NCBI RefSeq assembly: GCF_030658505.1
Contig: NZ_JAUTXR010000114.1
Span: forward strand, 12,936 to 76,935
Direction: 5' to 3'
DNA: 64,000 bases
DNA from: Stenotrophomonas raiganjensis (SeqCode)
Lineage (GTDB): Bacteria; Pseudomonadota; Gammaproteobacteria; Xanthomonadales; Xanthomonadaceae
Shown: in pieces, positions 7,645 through 20,608 of the stretch
How the letters are laid out: each line of letters opens with the position of its first letter
How positions within the stretch are numbered: position 1 is the first letter of the stretch
Notes under the pieces: generated by a model
The model's input: only the letters and a program-made list of their open reading frames with translations
Databases searched by the model: none
Told to the model about the DNA's origin: nothing
Position numbers and translations under genes: made by a program

Positions 7645-10600
7645 ATGAACCGCATCTATCGTCGTATCTGGAGTGCCGCCAAGCAGTGCTGGGTGGTTGG
7701 CAGTGAGTTGAGCAGTCCGCGCGGCAAGTCCGCTGGAGGAAGAGCGCTATTGCTGGTGGCTGCACTGGTGGGCCTCCCTGCCGCAGCGCATGAGCCTTCA
7801 GATGAAGCGGCTGAGCGCGAGCCGGAAGGCGCGAATTCCAGTCAACCGCCGGTGCCTTATCTGTTGCACTCTTCATTGTTCGCGAACCAGGTAAATGCTG
7901 AGTACAGGCAGGTGGCTCTGGTAAATGACGCCCAGTATCGGAATTCCACGATCAGCGGTGATATGCAGATGATACTGGGTTCACGCTCCAGCATCAGTGG
8001 CTGGGGGTCCGTGGTCTACGGCACCGGATCATCGCTGTCGGGGCTCGGAAGTATGCTTGTAGGAAATTCATCGATCGCGCGCGGCGACAGGAACGTCGTC
8101 GTTGGATACGGATCTGAGGCCAGTGGATACGCGACAGTCGTAGGTGCCAGATCGATCGCATCAGGAATTGGTGCAACCGCTCTGGGGCATGACGCCAGGG
8201 CATACTCGAGCAACTCCATTGCGGTGGGCAGCGGTGCCAGGACTGTCGAAAGTTCGGCGGGTGTTTCCCGCATTGCTATTGGCGGGAACGCTTTTGCTGG
8301 AACGGCGGGATACTCCGGCGCCATCGCGTTGGGAGGGAACGCACGTGCCGAGTACAGTGGAGTTGCGCTGGGGCATCATGCCTTGGCGAGCGCCAATGGC
8401 TCGGTTGCCATCGGAGCATACTCCGAGGCAACGGAAGGCAATTCGGTGTCCGTTGGCAGCTCATCGACGAAGCGGCGAGTGACCAATGTGGACGATGCGC
8501 GATTGAACGCCAGCAGCACGGATGCCGTCACCGGTAAGCAGCTATACGCCACGCATTTGCTGGCGCAATCAACATCAGATCGCGTTGAAGCCGACGCACT
8601 GGCGCTCGGCAAGGGAGCCGTGGCGGAGTCGGATAGCTCCCGTGGTGCAAGTACAGCGCTGGGCAATAACGCAAAGGGTTACAACGGAGCGAGCGTTGCG
8701 CTTGGCGACGACGCACGGGCAGGCGTAGATGTGTCAGGAAACAAGGTCAATGGCAGGACGGGAGGGGTCTCGGTCGGCTCCGGTACGCGCAGTGCCCACG
8801 GCGCCGTTGCTATGGGGCACAAGGCAGTTGCGGGTGGCAACTTCTCCGTTGCGATCGGCACCGATGCCGTGGCCAATGAAGAGTTGAGTACTGCCTTCGG
8901 AAAGAGCAGTATCGCGGGCGCTCAGCAGACGACGGCCTTGGGGCGAGGGACACAGGCAACGGCGAAATTTGCAACGGCAGTGGGCAATCTAGCCAGGGCA
9001 ACGGGCATCAGTTCGCTCGCCCTTGGACACAGCGCACATGCTGGGCATGAGGACGCCGTTGCGATCGGCGCCGGTTCGGTAACCGCTTCGGCCAGCTCCG
9101 TTTCGGTCGGTAGCGCCAGCAGGAAGCGGAAGATCCAGTACATTGCCGATGGTGTGGTGGGTTCTGGCAGCACCGATGCCATCACGGGCAACCAGCTGTT
9201 CCAGACCAATACCCGTCTCTCGGCCGTGGAGAAGACTGCAGGCGATGTCACGGGTGAACTGGCCACGGTGAAGTCAATCGCACAGGCTGCCACGAACCGC
9301 ATCGACGCCACCAATGTCGCACTCGGTAAAGGCGCCACTGCGGAGAATGCGAGCTTCGGGATCAGCACTGCACTTGGGAACAACGCCAAAGCGTACAACG
9401 GCCGCAGCGTAGCGCTGGGCGAAGACGCGCGCGCTGGTGTGGATGCGGACGGTAACAAGGTGGCCAACCAGAACGCGGGTGTCTCGGTCGGCGCCGGAAC
9501 TCGCAGCGCTAACGGCGCCGTCGCAACCGGCTTCCGTGCCAACGCAAGCGGCAATTTCTCTATTGCTGTAGGCGGCGACGCCAAGGCCGAGGCAGAGCAC
9601 GGTACGGCGATTGGCTATCTGAGCAAGGCCAGTGCCAGCCAGGCCACCTCACTGGGGCGTGGCAGCGAGGCGACGGCGCAGTTCGCCAGCGCTTTGGGCA
9701 ATCTGGCCAAGGCTACGAATACCAGCGCCATCGCGCTGGGTGACCGCGCCCAGGCCTCGCATGAGAACGCCGTTGCGCTGGGTGCAGGTGCAGTGACCGC
9801 CTCGGCCAATTCGGTATCGGTTGGCAGCGCAAGCAGGAAGCGGAAGATCCAGTACATCGCCGATGGCGCGGTGGGAGCCGGCAGTACCGATGCCATCACC
9901 GGCAATCAGCTTCATGCGACCAATCAGGCCGTGACCAAGGCCCAGACAGCAGCTGAGGCAGCGACGACCACCGCCAATGCTGCAAGGGTGGAATCGGGAA
10001 AGGCGCTGGCCGAGACGGTGGCGCTGGGTGGCCTGATCAACCAGGCCGCTGTCAATGGCAGTGTTCGTTTGGGTGAGAAGAACAGCGGCACCGTGCTAGA
10101 TGTGCGCAACAGCGCGAATGCGAATCGGAGGCTGACCGGTGTGGCCGATGGCGTGGTCAGCACCAGCAGCTACGAGGCTGTCAACGGCAGGCAGCTCAAT
10201 GCCACCAATGAGAAGGTGGGGGCTGTGGAAGGCATGGCCACCTCTGCAGCTGCGGACGCGACCCTGGCAAAGGCGGACGCGGCCAAGGCGCTGGCCGAAA
10301 CAGCGGTTCTGGGCGGGCTGGTGGCGCAGGTTTCCGCGTCTGGCGATGTGCGTATGGGAGAGAAGAACAGCGGTACGACCCTGAATGTGCGTAATAGTGC
10401 AAATGCCAACCGGAAGATCAGTGGTGTGGCGGATGGAGCCTTGAGTGCCAGTAGCGCCGAGGCTGTGTCAGGGAGGCAGCTGTACTCAAGTAATGCTCGG
10501 ATCGCAGCCCTGGAAGATACAACTCAGTTTCTGAACATTGGCACGGCGCCTGCTAGCGAGCGTGCCGAGGCGGGGCCGGTAGGAGTCGCTGTAGGTAACT

Positions 10601-12825
10601 CAGCCAAGACCGGCAACGATGGGGGAACAGCAGTGGGTACACATGCGAAGGCACTCGGTAGAAACTCCGTGGCCATTGGCCGTGCGTCAGTTGTGCATGA
10701 GGATTCTGATAGTGGATTTGCACTAGGTGCTGGAGCGGAGGTTGGCATTGCGGGAAGCGGCGCACGGGGAGGTGTTGCAATCGGTGCTGGAGCAAAGGTG
10801 GGTGAAGGAGCGGATGGTTCGCTGGCACTCGGCGAAGGCTCTCAGGCGAATGAGGCCGGAGTGGCTTCCTTTGGAAGTGCGACTACTTATCGTCGTCTGG
10901 TGAACATCGCCCGAGGCACCGCCGACCACAACGCCACTACCATTTCCCAGCTCAAGGACTCCATCGCCACCCTTGGCGGCGGCGCAGGCATGGATGCCAG
11001 CGGCAACATCATTGCCCCGACCTACGCGGTGCAGGGTGGAACTCAGAGCACCGTTGAGGACGCGCTGATGGCACTCGATGGCGCTGTCATCACCGCAGGC
11101 CGTCGCGCGGACAAGGTGGAAGGCCAGCTGGGTTCGATCTTCCAGGATTCACCTTCGACCCGCGCCGACGGCATGAGCCAGATCGCGCTGAATGGCGTGA
11201 ATGGCATGTTGCTGACCAACCTGGCTGACGGACGTGTGGCGCCAGGAAGCCGTGATGCCGTAACCGGCAGTCAGTTGTACGCCGCAGAGCAGAAGATCTC
11301 GCAGAATCGGAACGATCTGGAGGCGATGCGCAAGGAGCGGGAGATGGGCGAGCAGGCCATGCGTGGATTGGATGCGAGCGTCATCGACTACGGCGGTGCG
11401 CGTTTGACTGGTGTGGCTGAGGCAGGGCTGTCGGCTGATAGCTCGGATGTTGTGCGCGGTAGTCAGCTCTATGAGACCAACAGCCGTGTTTCGGAACTTG
11501 AGGACGTCGCACACTTTGTGAGTATCGGCTCAGCGCCCTTCAGTGAGCGCGCAGAAGCAGGTGTTGCAGGCGTTGCGGTGGGGAATTCTGCCAAGACGGG
11601 ACTGGAGGGAGGAACCGCGGTAGGCACGTTTGCGGAGGCGATGGGGAAGAACTCCACGGCAATTGGTAGAGCGGCAACTGTCTCTGTGGATTCCGAGAGT
11701 GGATTCGCAATGGGGGTCGGTGCTCAGGTGGGCGGAGACGCTGGAGGCGCGCGATGGGGTGTGGCGATTGGTGCTGGCGCAAGCGTTGAAAGCGGGGCTC
11801 ACGGCTCGCTAGCACTTGGATATGGTTCGAACGCAGATGAAGGTGGAGTTGTGTCATTTGGGAGCGTCGGCATCAAGCGCCGCCTCATAAACATCGCCAA
11901 CGGCACCGCCAACCACAACGCTGCCACCGTAGGCCAGCTGCGTGGCGCACTGTCCGCCCTCGGCGGCGAAGTCGATACCAATGGCAACATCGTCGGCCCC
12001 AGCTTCAACGTGCAGGGCCAGTCCCAATCCACGCTCAATGGTGCATTGGAAGCGCTCGACGGCGCCGTCGTCAGCACCACCTCGCGCGTGAACCAGGTCG
12101 AATCCCAGCTCCGCTCCGTGTTCCAGGAAACCCCCTCGGTGCGCGCAGACGGTACCCGCCAGCTCACCCTGGCCGGCGCCAACGGCATGGTCATCTCCAA
12201 CGTGGCCAACGGCCTGATCGCGGCCGGCAGCCGCGATGCGGTCAATGGCGGCCAGCTGCATTCGATGCAGCAGCAGATCAACGGCCGCATGGATGGTCTG
12301 GAGCAGCGCATCGATGATCAGCCGCAGGCCCGCGCCATGGCGGCAGCGTCCACGCCTTCGCCATCCACTGAAGAGATCACGCCGACGCCGGAAACCAGCG
12401 GTGCGCCGCAGATCGCCTCTACCGGTGAAGGTGACAAGCCCACGCCGGAGCCGAAGTCGAAGCAGGACGACACGCCCAAGCCGCAGGTCGACACCGCAGA
12501 CCTGGAGAAGATGCTGGCCCGTGCCAACGAGTACACCGACGGTGCGATCAGCAACTTCGAGCGACGCCTGGACAAGATGGACAAGCGCTTCAACCGCATG
12601 GCGGCGATGAGCAGCGCGCAGAGCGCGATGGCGATGAACACCGCCGGTTTGGCCACCTACAACCGCCTCGGTGCGGGCGTGGGCTACAGCGAGGGTGAGT
12701 CGGCGATGGCGGTGGGCTACCAGCGTGTGCTGAACGAGAAGGGTTCGGCCACCTTCAGCCTCAATGGGGCGTTCACCAACAGCGGTGAGCGCAGCATGGG
12801 CGTCGGCGTGGGCATCGGCTGGTAA
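7645..12825 (+). CDS. trimeric autotransporter adhesin (YadA/Hia type)
   Basis: A 1,726-residue type Vc autotransporter. The N-terminus (MNRIYRRIWSAAKQCWVVGSE) is the extended signal peptide region of this class, followed by a hydrophobic core ending PAAAH. The passenger is built of YadA-like 14-residue head repeats (S-x-A-x-G motifs such as SVAIGTDAVA, SLALGHSA), several neck motifs (STDAVTGKQLYATH, STDAITGNQLFQTN, SRDAVTGSQLYAAE) and coiled-coil stalk. A proline/threonine/glutamate-rich linker (about residues 1565-1615) precedes a coiled coil and the beta-barrel anchor of about 70 residues ending GVGVGIGW. Head modules are internally duplicated. It starts 63 nt after the chaperone gene behind AAGGAGA and may be co-expressed with the fimbria. 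Confidence 0.95.
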   Translation: MNRIYRRIWSAAKQCWVVGSELSSPRGKSAGGRALLLVAALVGLPAAAHEPSDEAAEREPEGANSSQPPVPYLLHSSLFANQVNAEYRQVALVNDAQYRNSTISGDMQMILGSRSSISGWGSVVYGTGSSLSGLGSMLVGNSSIARGDRNVVVGYGSEASGYATVVGARSIASGIGATALGHDARAYSSNSIAVGSGARTVESSAGVSRIAIGGNAFAGTAGYSGAIALGGNARAEYSGVALGHHALASANGSVAIGAYSEATEGNSVSVGSSSTKRRVTNVDDARLNASSTDAVTGKQLYATHLLAQSTSDRVEADALALGKGAVAESDSSRGASTALGNNAKGYNGASVALGDDARAGVDVSGNKVNGRTGGVSVGSGTRSAHGAVAMGHKAVAGGNFSVAIGTDAVANEELSTAFGKSSIAGAQQTTALGRGTQATAKFATAVGNLARATGISSLALGHSAHAGHEDAVAIGAGSVTASASSVSVGSASRKRKIQYIADGVVGSGSTDAITGNQLFQTNTRLSAVEKTAGDVTGELATVKSIAQAATNRIDATNVALGKGATAENASFGISTALGNNAKAYNGRSVALGEDARAGVDADGNKVANQNAGVSVGAGTRSANGAVATGFRANASGNFSIAVGGDAKAEAEHGTAIGYLSKASASQATSLGRGSEATAQFASALGNLAKATNTSAIALGDRAQASHENAVALGAGAVTASANSVSVGSASRKRKIQYIADGAVGAGSTDAITGNQLHATNQAVTKAQTAAEAATTTANAARVESGKALAETVALGGLINQAAVNGSVRLGEKNSGTVLDVRNSANANRRLTGVADGVVSTSSYEAVNGRQLNATNEKVGAVEGMATSAAADATLAKADAAKALAETAVLGGLVAQVSASGDVRMGEKNSGTTLNVRNSANANRKISGVADGALSASSAEAVSGRQLYSSNARIAALEDTTQFLNIGTAPASERAEAGPVGVAVGNSAKTGNDGGTAVGTHAKALGRNSVAIGRASVVHEDSDSGFALGAGAEVGIAGSGARGGVAIGAGAKVGEGADGSLALGEGSQANEAGVASFGSATTYRRLVNIARGTADHNATTISQLKDSIATLGGGAGMDASGNIIAPTYAVQGGTQSTVEDALMALDGAVITAGRRADKVEGQLGSIFQDSPSTRADGMSQIALNGVNGMLLTNLADGRVAPGSRDAVTGSQLYAAEQKISQNRNDLEAMRKEREMGEQAMRGLDASVIDYGGARLTGVAEAGLSADSSDVVRGSQLYETNSRVSELEDVAHFVSIGSAPFSERAEAGVAGVAVGNSAKTGLEGGTAVGTFAEAMGKNSTAIGRAATVSVDSESGFAMGVGAQVGGDAGGARWGVAIGAGASVESGAHGSLALGYGSNADEGGVVSFGSVGIKRRLINIANGTANHNAATVGQLRGALSALGGEVDTNGNIVGPSFNVQGQSQSTLNGALEALDGAVVSTTSRVNQVESQLRSVFQETPSVRADGTRQLTLAGANGMVISNVANGLIAAGSRDAVNGGQLHSMQQQINGRMDGLEQRIDDQPQARAMAAASTPSPSTEEITPTPETSGAPQIASTGEGDKPTPEPKSKQDDTPKPQVDTADLEKMLARANEYTDGAISNFERRLDKMDKRFNRMAAMSSAQSAMAMNTAGLATYNRLGAGVGYSEGESAMAVGYQRVLNEKGSATFSLNGAFTNSGERSMGVGVGIGW

Positions 12826-12894
12826 GCCATGCAGCCCCGGCGTGGTGCGCGTAACAAACCCCGCCGCGCCGGGGGCCTTGCCGAGGAGATGGCA

Positions 12895-13644
12895 ATGTAC
12901 CGATGGGTGAGTCGATTCGTCAGCTACCGCACGTTCTATCTGTGGCGTGCGCGCTACCGGTACTACACGCGCCACTTGAATGGCAGGATCGTGGTCAGTG
13001 CGCCGTGCCTGGCGGGTGTGGTGCTGCTGCTCTGGTACTACTGGCGGTACACCAACGTGCCGCCGCCGCGGATGCACCCACAGGCCGCAGCCTTGCGGGT
13101 GGAAGGCATCACCAACGAAGCGATCCACCGCATCGTGCTGGTACGCCATGGTGGCAGCACGCCGGGCCAGGAGTTCACCACGCCGCGCGAGATTCGCGCC
13201 AGTACGGTGCGCACGATGCGGGTGCGACAGGTGCTGGACGGGGAAGTGGCATGGCGCCTGAAGGCGAATCTGCTGGCGGACATCGCGGACTACATCGAGG
13301 TTACCGGAGGATGTGTGCCTTACCCGTGCGCTCAGGTGCAGGCCCGCCTCCTACTGTTGCGCGAGGCGGCGGTGCAGAATGCGGGTATCAACCAGGCCTT
13401 GCAGCGGATTCTGGACGGGCCGAGCGATCTGATGCCGAGCCTGGAACGTGGTGACCGCCAGCGGGTGAAGAGCGGCTGGTCGGATTCGTTCGACGACATC
13501 TACTACCAGACATGGTTATTGAACGATCTGCAGAGCATGCACGCACGGATGATGGCGGAGTACCCCAGGCGCGCCCCGGCGCCGTGGCTGCCGGAGTGGA
13601 TGATGGGCACGGAGTCCTCAACCGGCAGCGGAATGCCGCCGTAA
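12895..13644 (+). CDS. unknown single-span membrane protein next to the autotransporter
   Basis: I do not recognise this 249-residue protein. It starts with a strongly basic, aromatic segment (residues 1-30, many Arg and Tyr), then one hydrophobic span (about residues 34-52, IVVSAPCLAGVVLLLWYYW), then a soluble domain of about 195 residues, so it is probably inner-membrane anchored with the bulk in the periplasm. A Cys pair (GGCVPYPCAQ) could form a disulfide. ATG 12895 is preferred because GAGGAG lies 6 nt upstream; an in-frame extension from 12829 is poor. It follows the autotransporter by 69 nt with no terminator between them, which suggests co-transcription and perhaps a role in that adhesin's biogenesis (inference only). 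Confidence 0.7.
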   Translation: MYRWVSRFVSYRTFYLWRARYRYYTRHLNGRIVVSAPCLAGVVLLLWYYWRYTNVPPPRMHPQAAALRVEGITNEAIHRIVLVRHGGSTPGQEFTTPREIRASTVRTMRVRQVLDGEVAWRLKANLLADIADYIEVTGGCVPYPCAQVQARLLLLREAAVQNAGINQALQRILDGPSDLMPSLERGDRQRVKSGWSDSFDDIYYQTWLLNDLQSMHARMMAEYPRRAPAPWLPEWMMGTESSTGSGMPP

Positions 13645-13802
13645 CGCGACGGCCGTTGCCTTCTGTAGAGTTATGCCGCGCCGAAGGATCTGTAGGCGCC
13701 CTCCAGATGAACGCATCGCCATGCGCGCGGAATGCCGCTGGGCCGAGGGCAGGATTCGCGCTCGACTGCTCTTCGGTCAGACATCCGGACGCCTGAAGCA
13801 CA

Positions 13803-13828
13803 GTGCGGACCACCGGTCCGCACCCACC
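13803..13828. repeat. SMAG-like hairpin GTGCGGACC-ACC-GGTCCGCAC
   Basis: A 9-bp perfect stem, followed by CCACC (a variant of CTACC). Same stem as 1554-1574. It lies in the 200-bp convergent gap between the membrane-protein gene and the next minus-strand gene; nothing else is visible there. Confidence 0.7.
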
Positions 13829-13844
13829 AGGACCGGCGCTACCG

Positions 13845-14489
13845 TCAACCGCCGATGTACGCGGTGATCTCCGCCTCGGCCAGCACCTGCCGCAACTGCG
13901 CCACAGACGCGCGCCGCATCGGCTTCTCATCCACCGGCGATAGCGGTGCCTGGCGCAGGGCGTCATACGGCAGCACGGCCAGGTCGAAGGTCAGCTCTTC
14001 CGCACTGAACACCCACACCGGCACGTCCAGGCTCCGTTCGCGGTCCATCCGCAGCCGGCGCGTCCGCGATTCGGCGGGAATGCCGTGTTCGTCCAGGAAG
14101 CGGTGCACGGCTTCCGGGTCGTCGCTGTGCAGGTGCAGCTGCACGGGACTGTTGGCGTCGGCGGTGCCATCCAGCACGGGACCAGCCAGGCGCGGGGCGA
14201 AGCCGTGCAGGAACTCCAGCGCGCGCATCGCGGCTTCGCGGCGGCGCTGCAGTTCGTTGCCGTGCTGGGGCCCGGAGAACAGCCGCTGGTACTCGCGCAG
14301 GGCGTCTTCGATCTCGGTGTTGCGGGGCAGGGAGGCATCGTCGTGGATGCCGAGACGGCTGGCGGCCTTCAACTTGGCCTGGTGGTAGTCGCGGATGCCG
14401 CCTTCGGCCATCAGGCGGGCGGCTTCGTGGGCGAGGCGGTGGCGCCGCTCGCGGGTCTGGCTGGCAGCATGCTGACGGGCGCGATGCAT
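13845..14489 (-). CDS. conserved hypothetical cytoplasmic protein
   Basis: A 214-residue, highly charged protein with no signal peptide or membrane segment. The first 45 residues are a basic helix (MHRARQHAASQTRERRHRLAHEAARLMAEGG), and the C-terminal half alternates strands and helices (LDVPVWVFSAEELTFDLAVLPYDALRQ). I recall similar proteins annotated as hypothetical or nucleotidyltransferase-like in Xanthomonadaceae, but I see no catalytic motif and assign no function. Codon use matches core genes. It is read towards the adhesion island, with 308 bp of repeats between its start and the end of mrcA. Confidence 0.75.
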   Translation of the reverse strand: MHRARQHAASQTRERRHRLAHEAARLMAEGGIRDYHQAKLKAASRLGIHDDASLPRNTEIEDALREYQRLFSGPQHGNELQRRREAAMRALEFLHGFAPRLAGPVLDGTADANSPVQLHLHSDDPEAVHRFLDEHGIPAESRTRRLRMDRERSLDVPVWVFSAEELTFDLAVLPYDALRQAPLSPVDEKPMRRASVAQLRQVLAEAEITAYIGG

Positions 14490-14571
14490 GCGATGACTCC
14501 TGTTGCGACCTGGCTACAGACTAGCGCATGGATGTGACATCTGCGTGGGTATGGCGGATGCAACCGCTCTG

Positions 14572-14785
14572 GTAGGTGCCGACCTTGGTCGGCACGAGGC
14601 GCCAAGCAAGGTTGGCCGCTACCACGACAAAAGGGTGCCGTTGATCCTGTAGAGCCGAGCCCCTGCTCGGCTGCTCTACCACGGGCGCCCGGAGCCGAGC
14701 ATGGCTCGGCTCTACAAAGGCGGCGCCAACCAAGGTTGGCACCTACCAGGGCCGCATCGGCGCCAACCAACGGTTGGCACCCACC
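14572..14785. repeat. cluster of six SMAG-type hairpins
   Basis: Six GTAG/CTAC-ended hairpins fill the gap between the hypothetical gene and mrcA: about 14572-14595 (GTGCCGACC-TT-GGTCGGCAC), 14601-14624 (GCCAAG.../GTTGGC), 14649-14672 (GCCGAGC-CCCT-GCTCGGC), 14692-14715 (inverted GCCGAGC copy), 14724-14746 (GCCAACC-AA-GGTTGGC) and 14762-14785 (GCCAACC-AAC-GGTTGGC). Three stem subtypes coexist in alternating orientation. They could stabilise the 3' end of the minus-strand mrcA transcript, since no T-run terminator is seen there. Confidence 0.8.
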
Positions 14786-14797
14786 CGCACCTGCCTC

Positions 14798-18498
<3,701 letters not shown>

Positions 18499-18499
<1 letters not shown>

Positions 18500-19401
18500 T
18501 GGCACGCATCAATCTATTGCCCTGGCGCGCCGAACGGCGCAAGCAACGCCAGCGCGAGTTCTACGCAATGCTGGGCATGGCCGCTATCGGTGGCCTGCTG
18601 CTGTCGCTGCTGATCTGGTTCTACTACGACCGCCAGGTGAGCGGCCAGATGGACCGCAACGCCTATCTGGAAGCCGAGATCGAGAAGGTCAAGGAACAGA
18701 ACAAGGAGATCGACCGCCTCGACGCGCAGAAGGACCGCCTGCTGGCCCGCAAGAAGGTAATCGAGGAACTTCAGGCCAAGCGCTCGCAGATGGTGCACCT
18801 GTTCGATGCGCTGGTGCGCACGATCCCCGATGGCCTGGTGCTGACCGCGCTGAAGCAGGAAGGCGATGTGCTGACCCTGGAAGGCCGTACACAGTCCAAT
18901 GCCCGTGTTTCGGCCTACATGCGCAACCTGGAGACCTCCGGTTGGATGACCAACCCGGAGCTGTCGATCATCGAAGCGCGTGACCCCGAGAAGGACAAGG
19001 ACGGCAAGACGGGCCCGGTTGCGGATATCAAGGCGCTGCCGTACGTGTTCGTGGTCAAGGTGAAGCTGCCGGCACAGAGCGAGGAAGTGGCCGCCACGCC
19101 AGGCCTCAACGCCGATGGCTCGGTCGCGACGGCGCCGCCGGCGCCGGTGGCACCGCTTGCCGCTGGCCCCGATGCCGCCACGCCTGCCGCGGCCCCGGCC
19201 CCGGCCGCAGGCCCGGCAGCGAACCCGGCGGCACCGGCGCAGGCGGCACCAGCCGCTCCGGCCAGCGCACCGGCCGCTGCCCCGGCCAAGCCGAACCCAC
19301 CGGCGGCGCCGGCTGCCAAGCCCGCCCCGAGGCCTGAAGGCAGCCGCCTGGCGCAGCCGCCGCAGGCCTTCCATGCCCCGCTGCAGGGGGACCGCGCATG
19401 A
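18499..19401 (+). CDS. pilN: type IV pilus protein PilN with long Pro/Ala tail
   Basis: Bitopic inner-membrane protein that pairs with PilO. The N-terminal motif INLLPWRAERR (residues 4-14) is the conserved PilM-binding peptide; a membrane span follows (about residues 24-43), then a coiled coil and a ferredoxin-like periplasmic domain to about residue 195. Residues about 200-300 are almost only Pro and Ala with few other residues. PilN is usually about 180-210 residues, so this tail of about 100 is an addition. No frameshift is needed to explain it: pilO starts inside the stop codon (ATGA at 19398), so the reading frame is real to its end. Confidence 0.93.
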
Positions 19402-20054
19402 GCCAGAAGATCGATCTGAAGAACCTGGATTTCAACGACATCGGCAACTGGCCGCAGAAGGCCAAGATCGTCTTCTGCTCGTTGCTGGCGCTGGTGATCA
19501 TGTTCCTGGCGTGGATGCTGCTGATCAGCGGCAAGCGCGAGGAGCTGGCCGGCCTGGAATCGAAGGAAACCGAGCTGCGTTCGGAGTTCACCAAGCAGCA
19601 GGAACGCGCGGTGAACCTGGCGCCGCTGAAGCAGCAGCTGGCGCAGATGGAGCAGGTGCTGCAGCAGATGCTGCGGCAGCTGCCCAGCAAGACCGAAATG
19701 CCCGACCTGATCATCGATATCTCGCAGACCGCGCTGTCCAGCGGGCTGACCAACGAGCTGTTCGAGCCCGAGCAGGAGCAGGTCAAGGAGTTCTACGCCG
19801 AGAAGCCGATCAAGCTGCGGATGGTGGGCAGCTACCACCAGTTCGGCGCGTTCGTCAGTGGCGTCGCCTCGCTGCCGCGGGTGGTGATCCTGACCATGCA
19901 CGACATCAACCTCAAGCCCAAGGACAAGACCAGCGGCAACGTCCGCAGTGGCGCGCTGGAACTGTCCGGCACGGTCAAGACCTATCGCTACCTGGACGAG
20001 ACCGAGGTGCAGGAACAGCAGAAGGCTGAAGCCGGCAAGGAGGACAAGAAGTGA
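19398..20054 (+). CDS. pilO: type IV pilus alignment protein PilO
   Basis: A 218-residue inner-membrane protein forming the PilN-PilO heterodimer of the periplasmic alignment subcomplex. Residues 1-26 are cytoplasmic, about 27-45 a membrane span (IVFCSLLALVIMFLAWMLL), then a coiled coil (EELAGLESKETELRSEF...) and a ferredoxin-like domain with the typical YHQFGAFVSGVASLPRVV motif near residue 150. Length is normal. Overlaps both neighbours by 4 nt (ATGA), so pilNOP are translationally coupled. Confidence 0.95.
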   Translation: MSQKIDLKNLDFNDIGNWPQKAKIVFCSLLALVIMFLAWMLLISGKREELAGLESKETELRSEFTKQQERAVNLAPLKQQLAQMEQVLQQMLRQLPSKTEMPDLIIDISQTALSSGLTNELFEPEQEQVKEFYAEKPIKLRMVGSYHQFGAFVSGVASLPRVVILTMHDINLKPKDKTSGNVRSGALELSGTVKTYRYLDETEVQEQQKAEAGKEDKK

Positions 20055-20587
20055 TCCGTTCCTTCTTTGCACGTTGTGGAATGGTGGCTGCCGTGCTGCT
20101 GCTGGCCGCCTGCGGCCGTGGCGTGACCAGCACGCCGGGCGATGCGCCGAACCTTGAGAAGTGGGTGGAGGGCGAGCGTGCACGACCGGCACAGCCGCTG
20201 GAGCCGCTGCCGGTGATGCAGCAGTTCGAGACCTTCGAGTACTCCGCGCAGGGCATGCGCGACCCGTTCACCGATGCCTGGACCAATCCGCAGCAGGGGA
20301 ATGGCGGAATGCGTCCGGATCCGAACCGGCGCAAGGAGCCGTTGGAAGGCTTCCCGCTGGATGCACTGGACATGGTCGGTACCATCGGCACCGGCGCAGG
20401 CACTGTCGCGCTGGTGATGGGGCCGGACAAGGTGACCTACCGGGTGCGCCCGGGCGGTTACCTTGGGCAGAGCGACGGGCGGGTCACGGCGGTCTTCGAG
20501 GACCGCGTGGAGCTGATCGAACTGGTGCCGGATGGCGCGGGCGGCTGGCTGGAACGGCCGGCAACGCTCTCGCTTGAAGATCAATGA
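20051..20587 (+). CDS. pilP: type IV pilus lipoprotein PilP
   Basis: A 178-residue lipoprotein that bridges PilN/PilO and the secretin PilQ. The signal peptide ends in LLLAAC with the lipidated Cys21. A flexible acidic/proline segment precedes the beta-sandwich domain containing FPLDALDMVGTIG and ALVMGPDKVTYRVRPGGYLGQSDGRV, the conserved PilP core. Length is normal. It overlaps pilO by 4 nt and is followed 21 nt later by pilQ. Confidence 0.95.
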   Translation: MIRSFFARCGMVAAVLLLAACGRGVTSTPGDAPNLEKWVEGERARPAQPLEPLPVMQQFETFEYSAQGMRDPFTDAWTNPQQGNGGMRPDPNRRKEPLEGFPLDALDMVGTIGTGAGTVALVMGPDKVTYRVRPGGYLGQSDGRVTAVFEDRVELIELVPDGAGGWLERPATLSLEDQ

Positions 20588-20608
20588 TCGTTTACTGGGG
20601 ATAGCACG

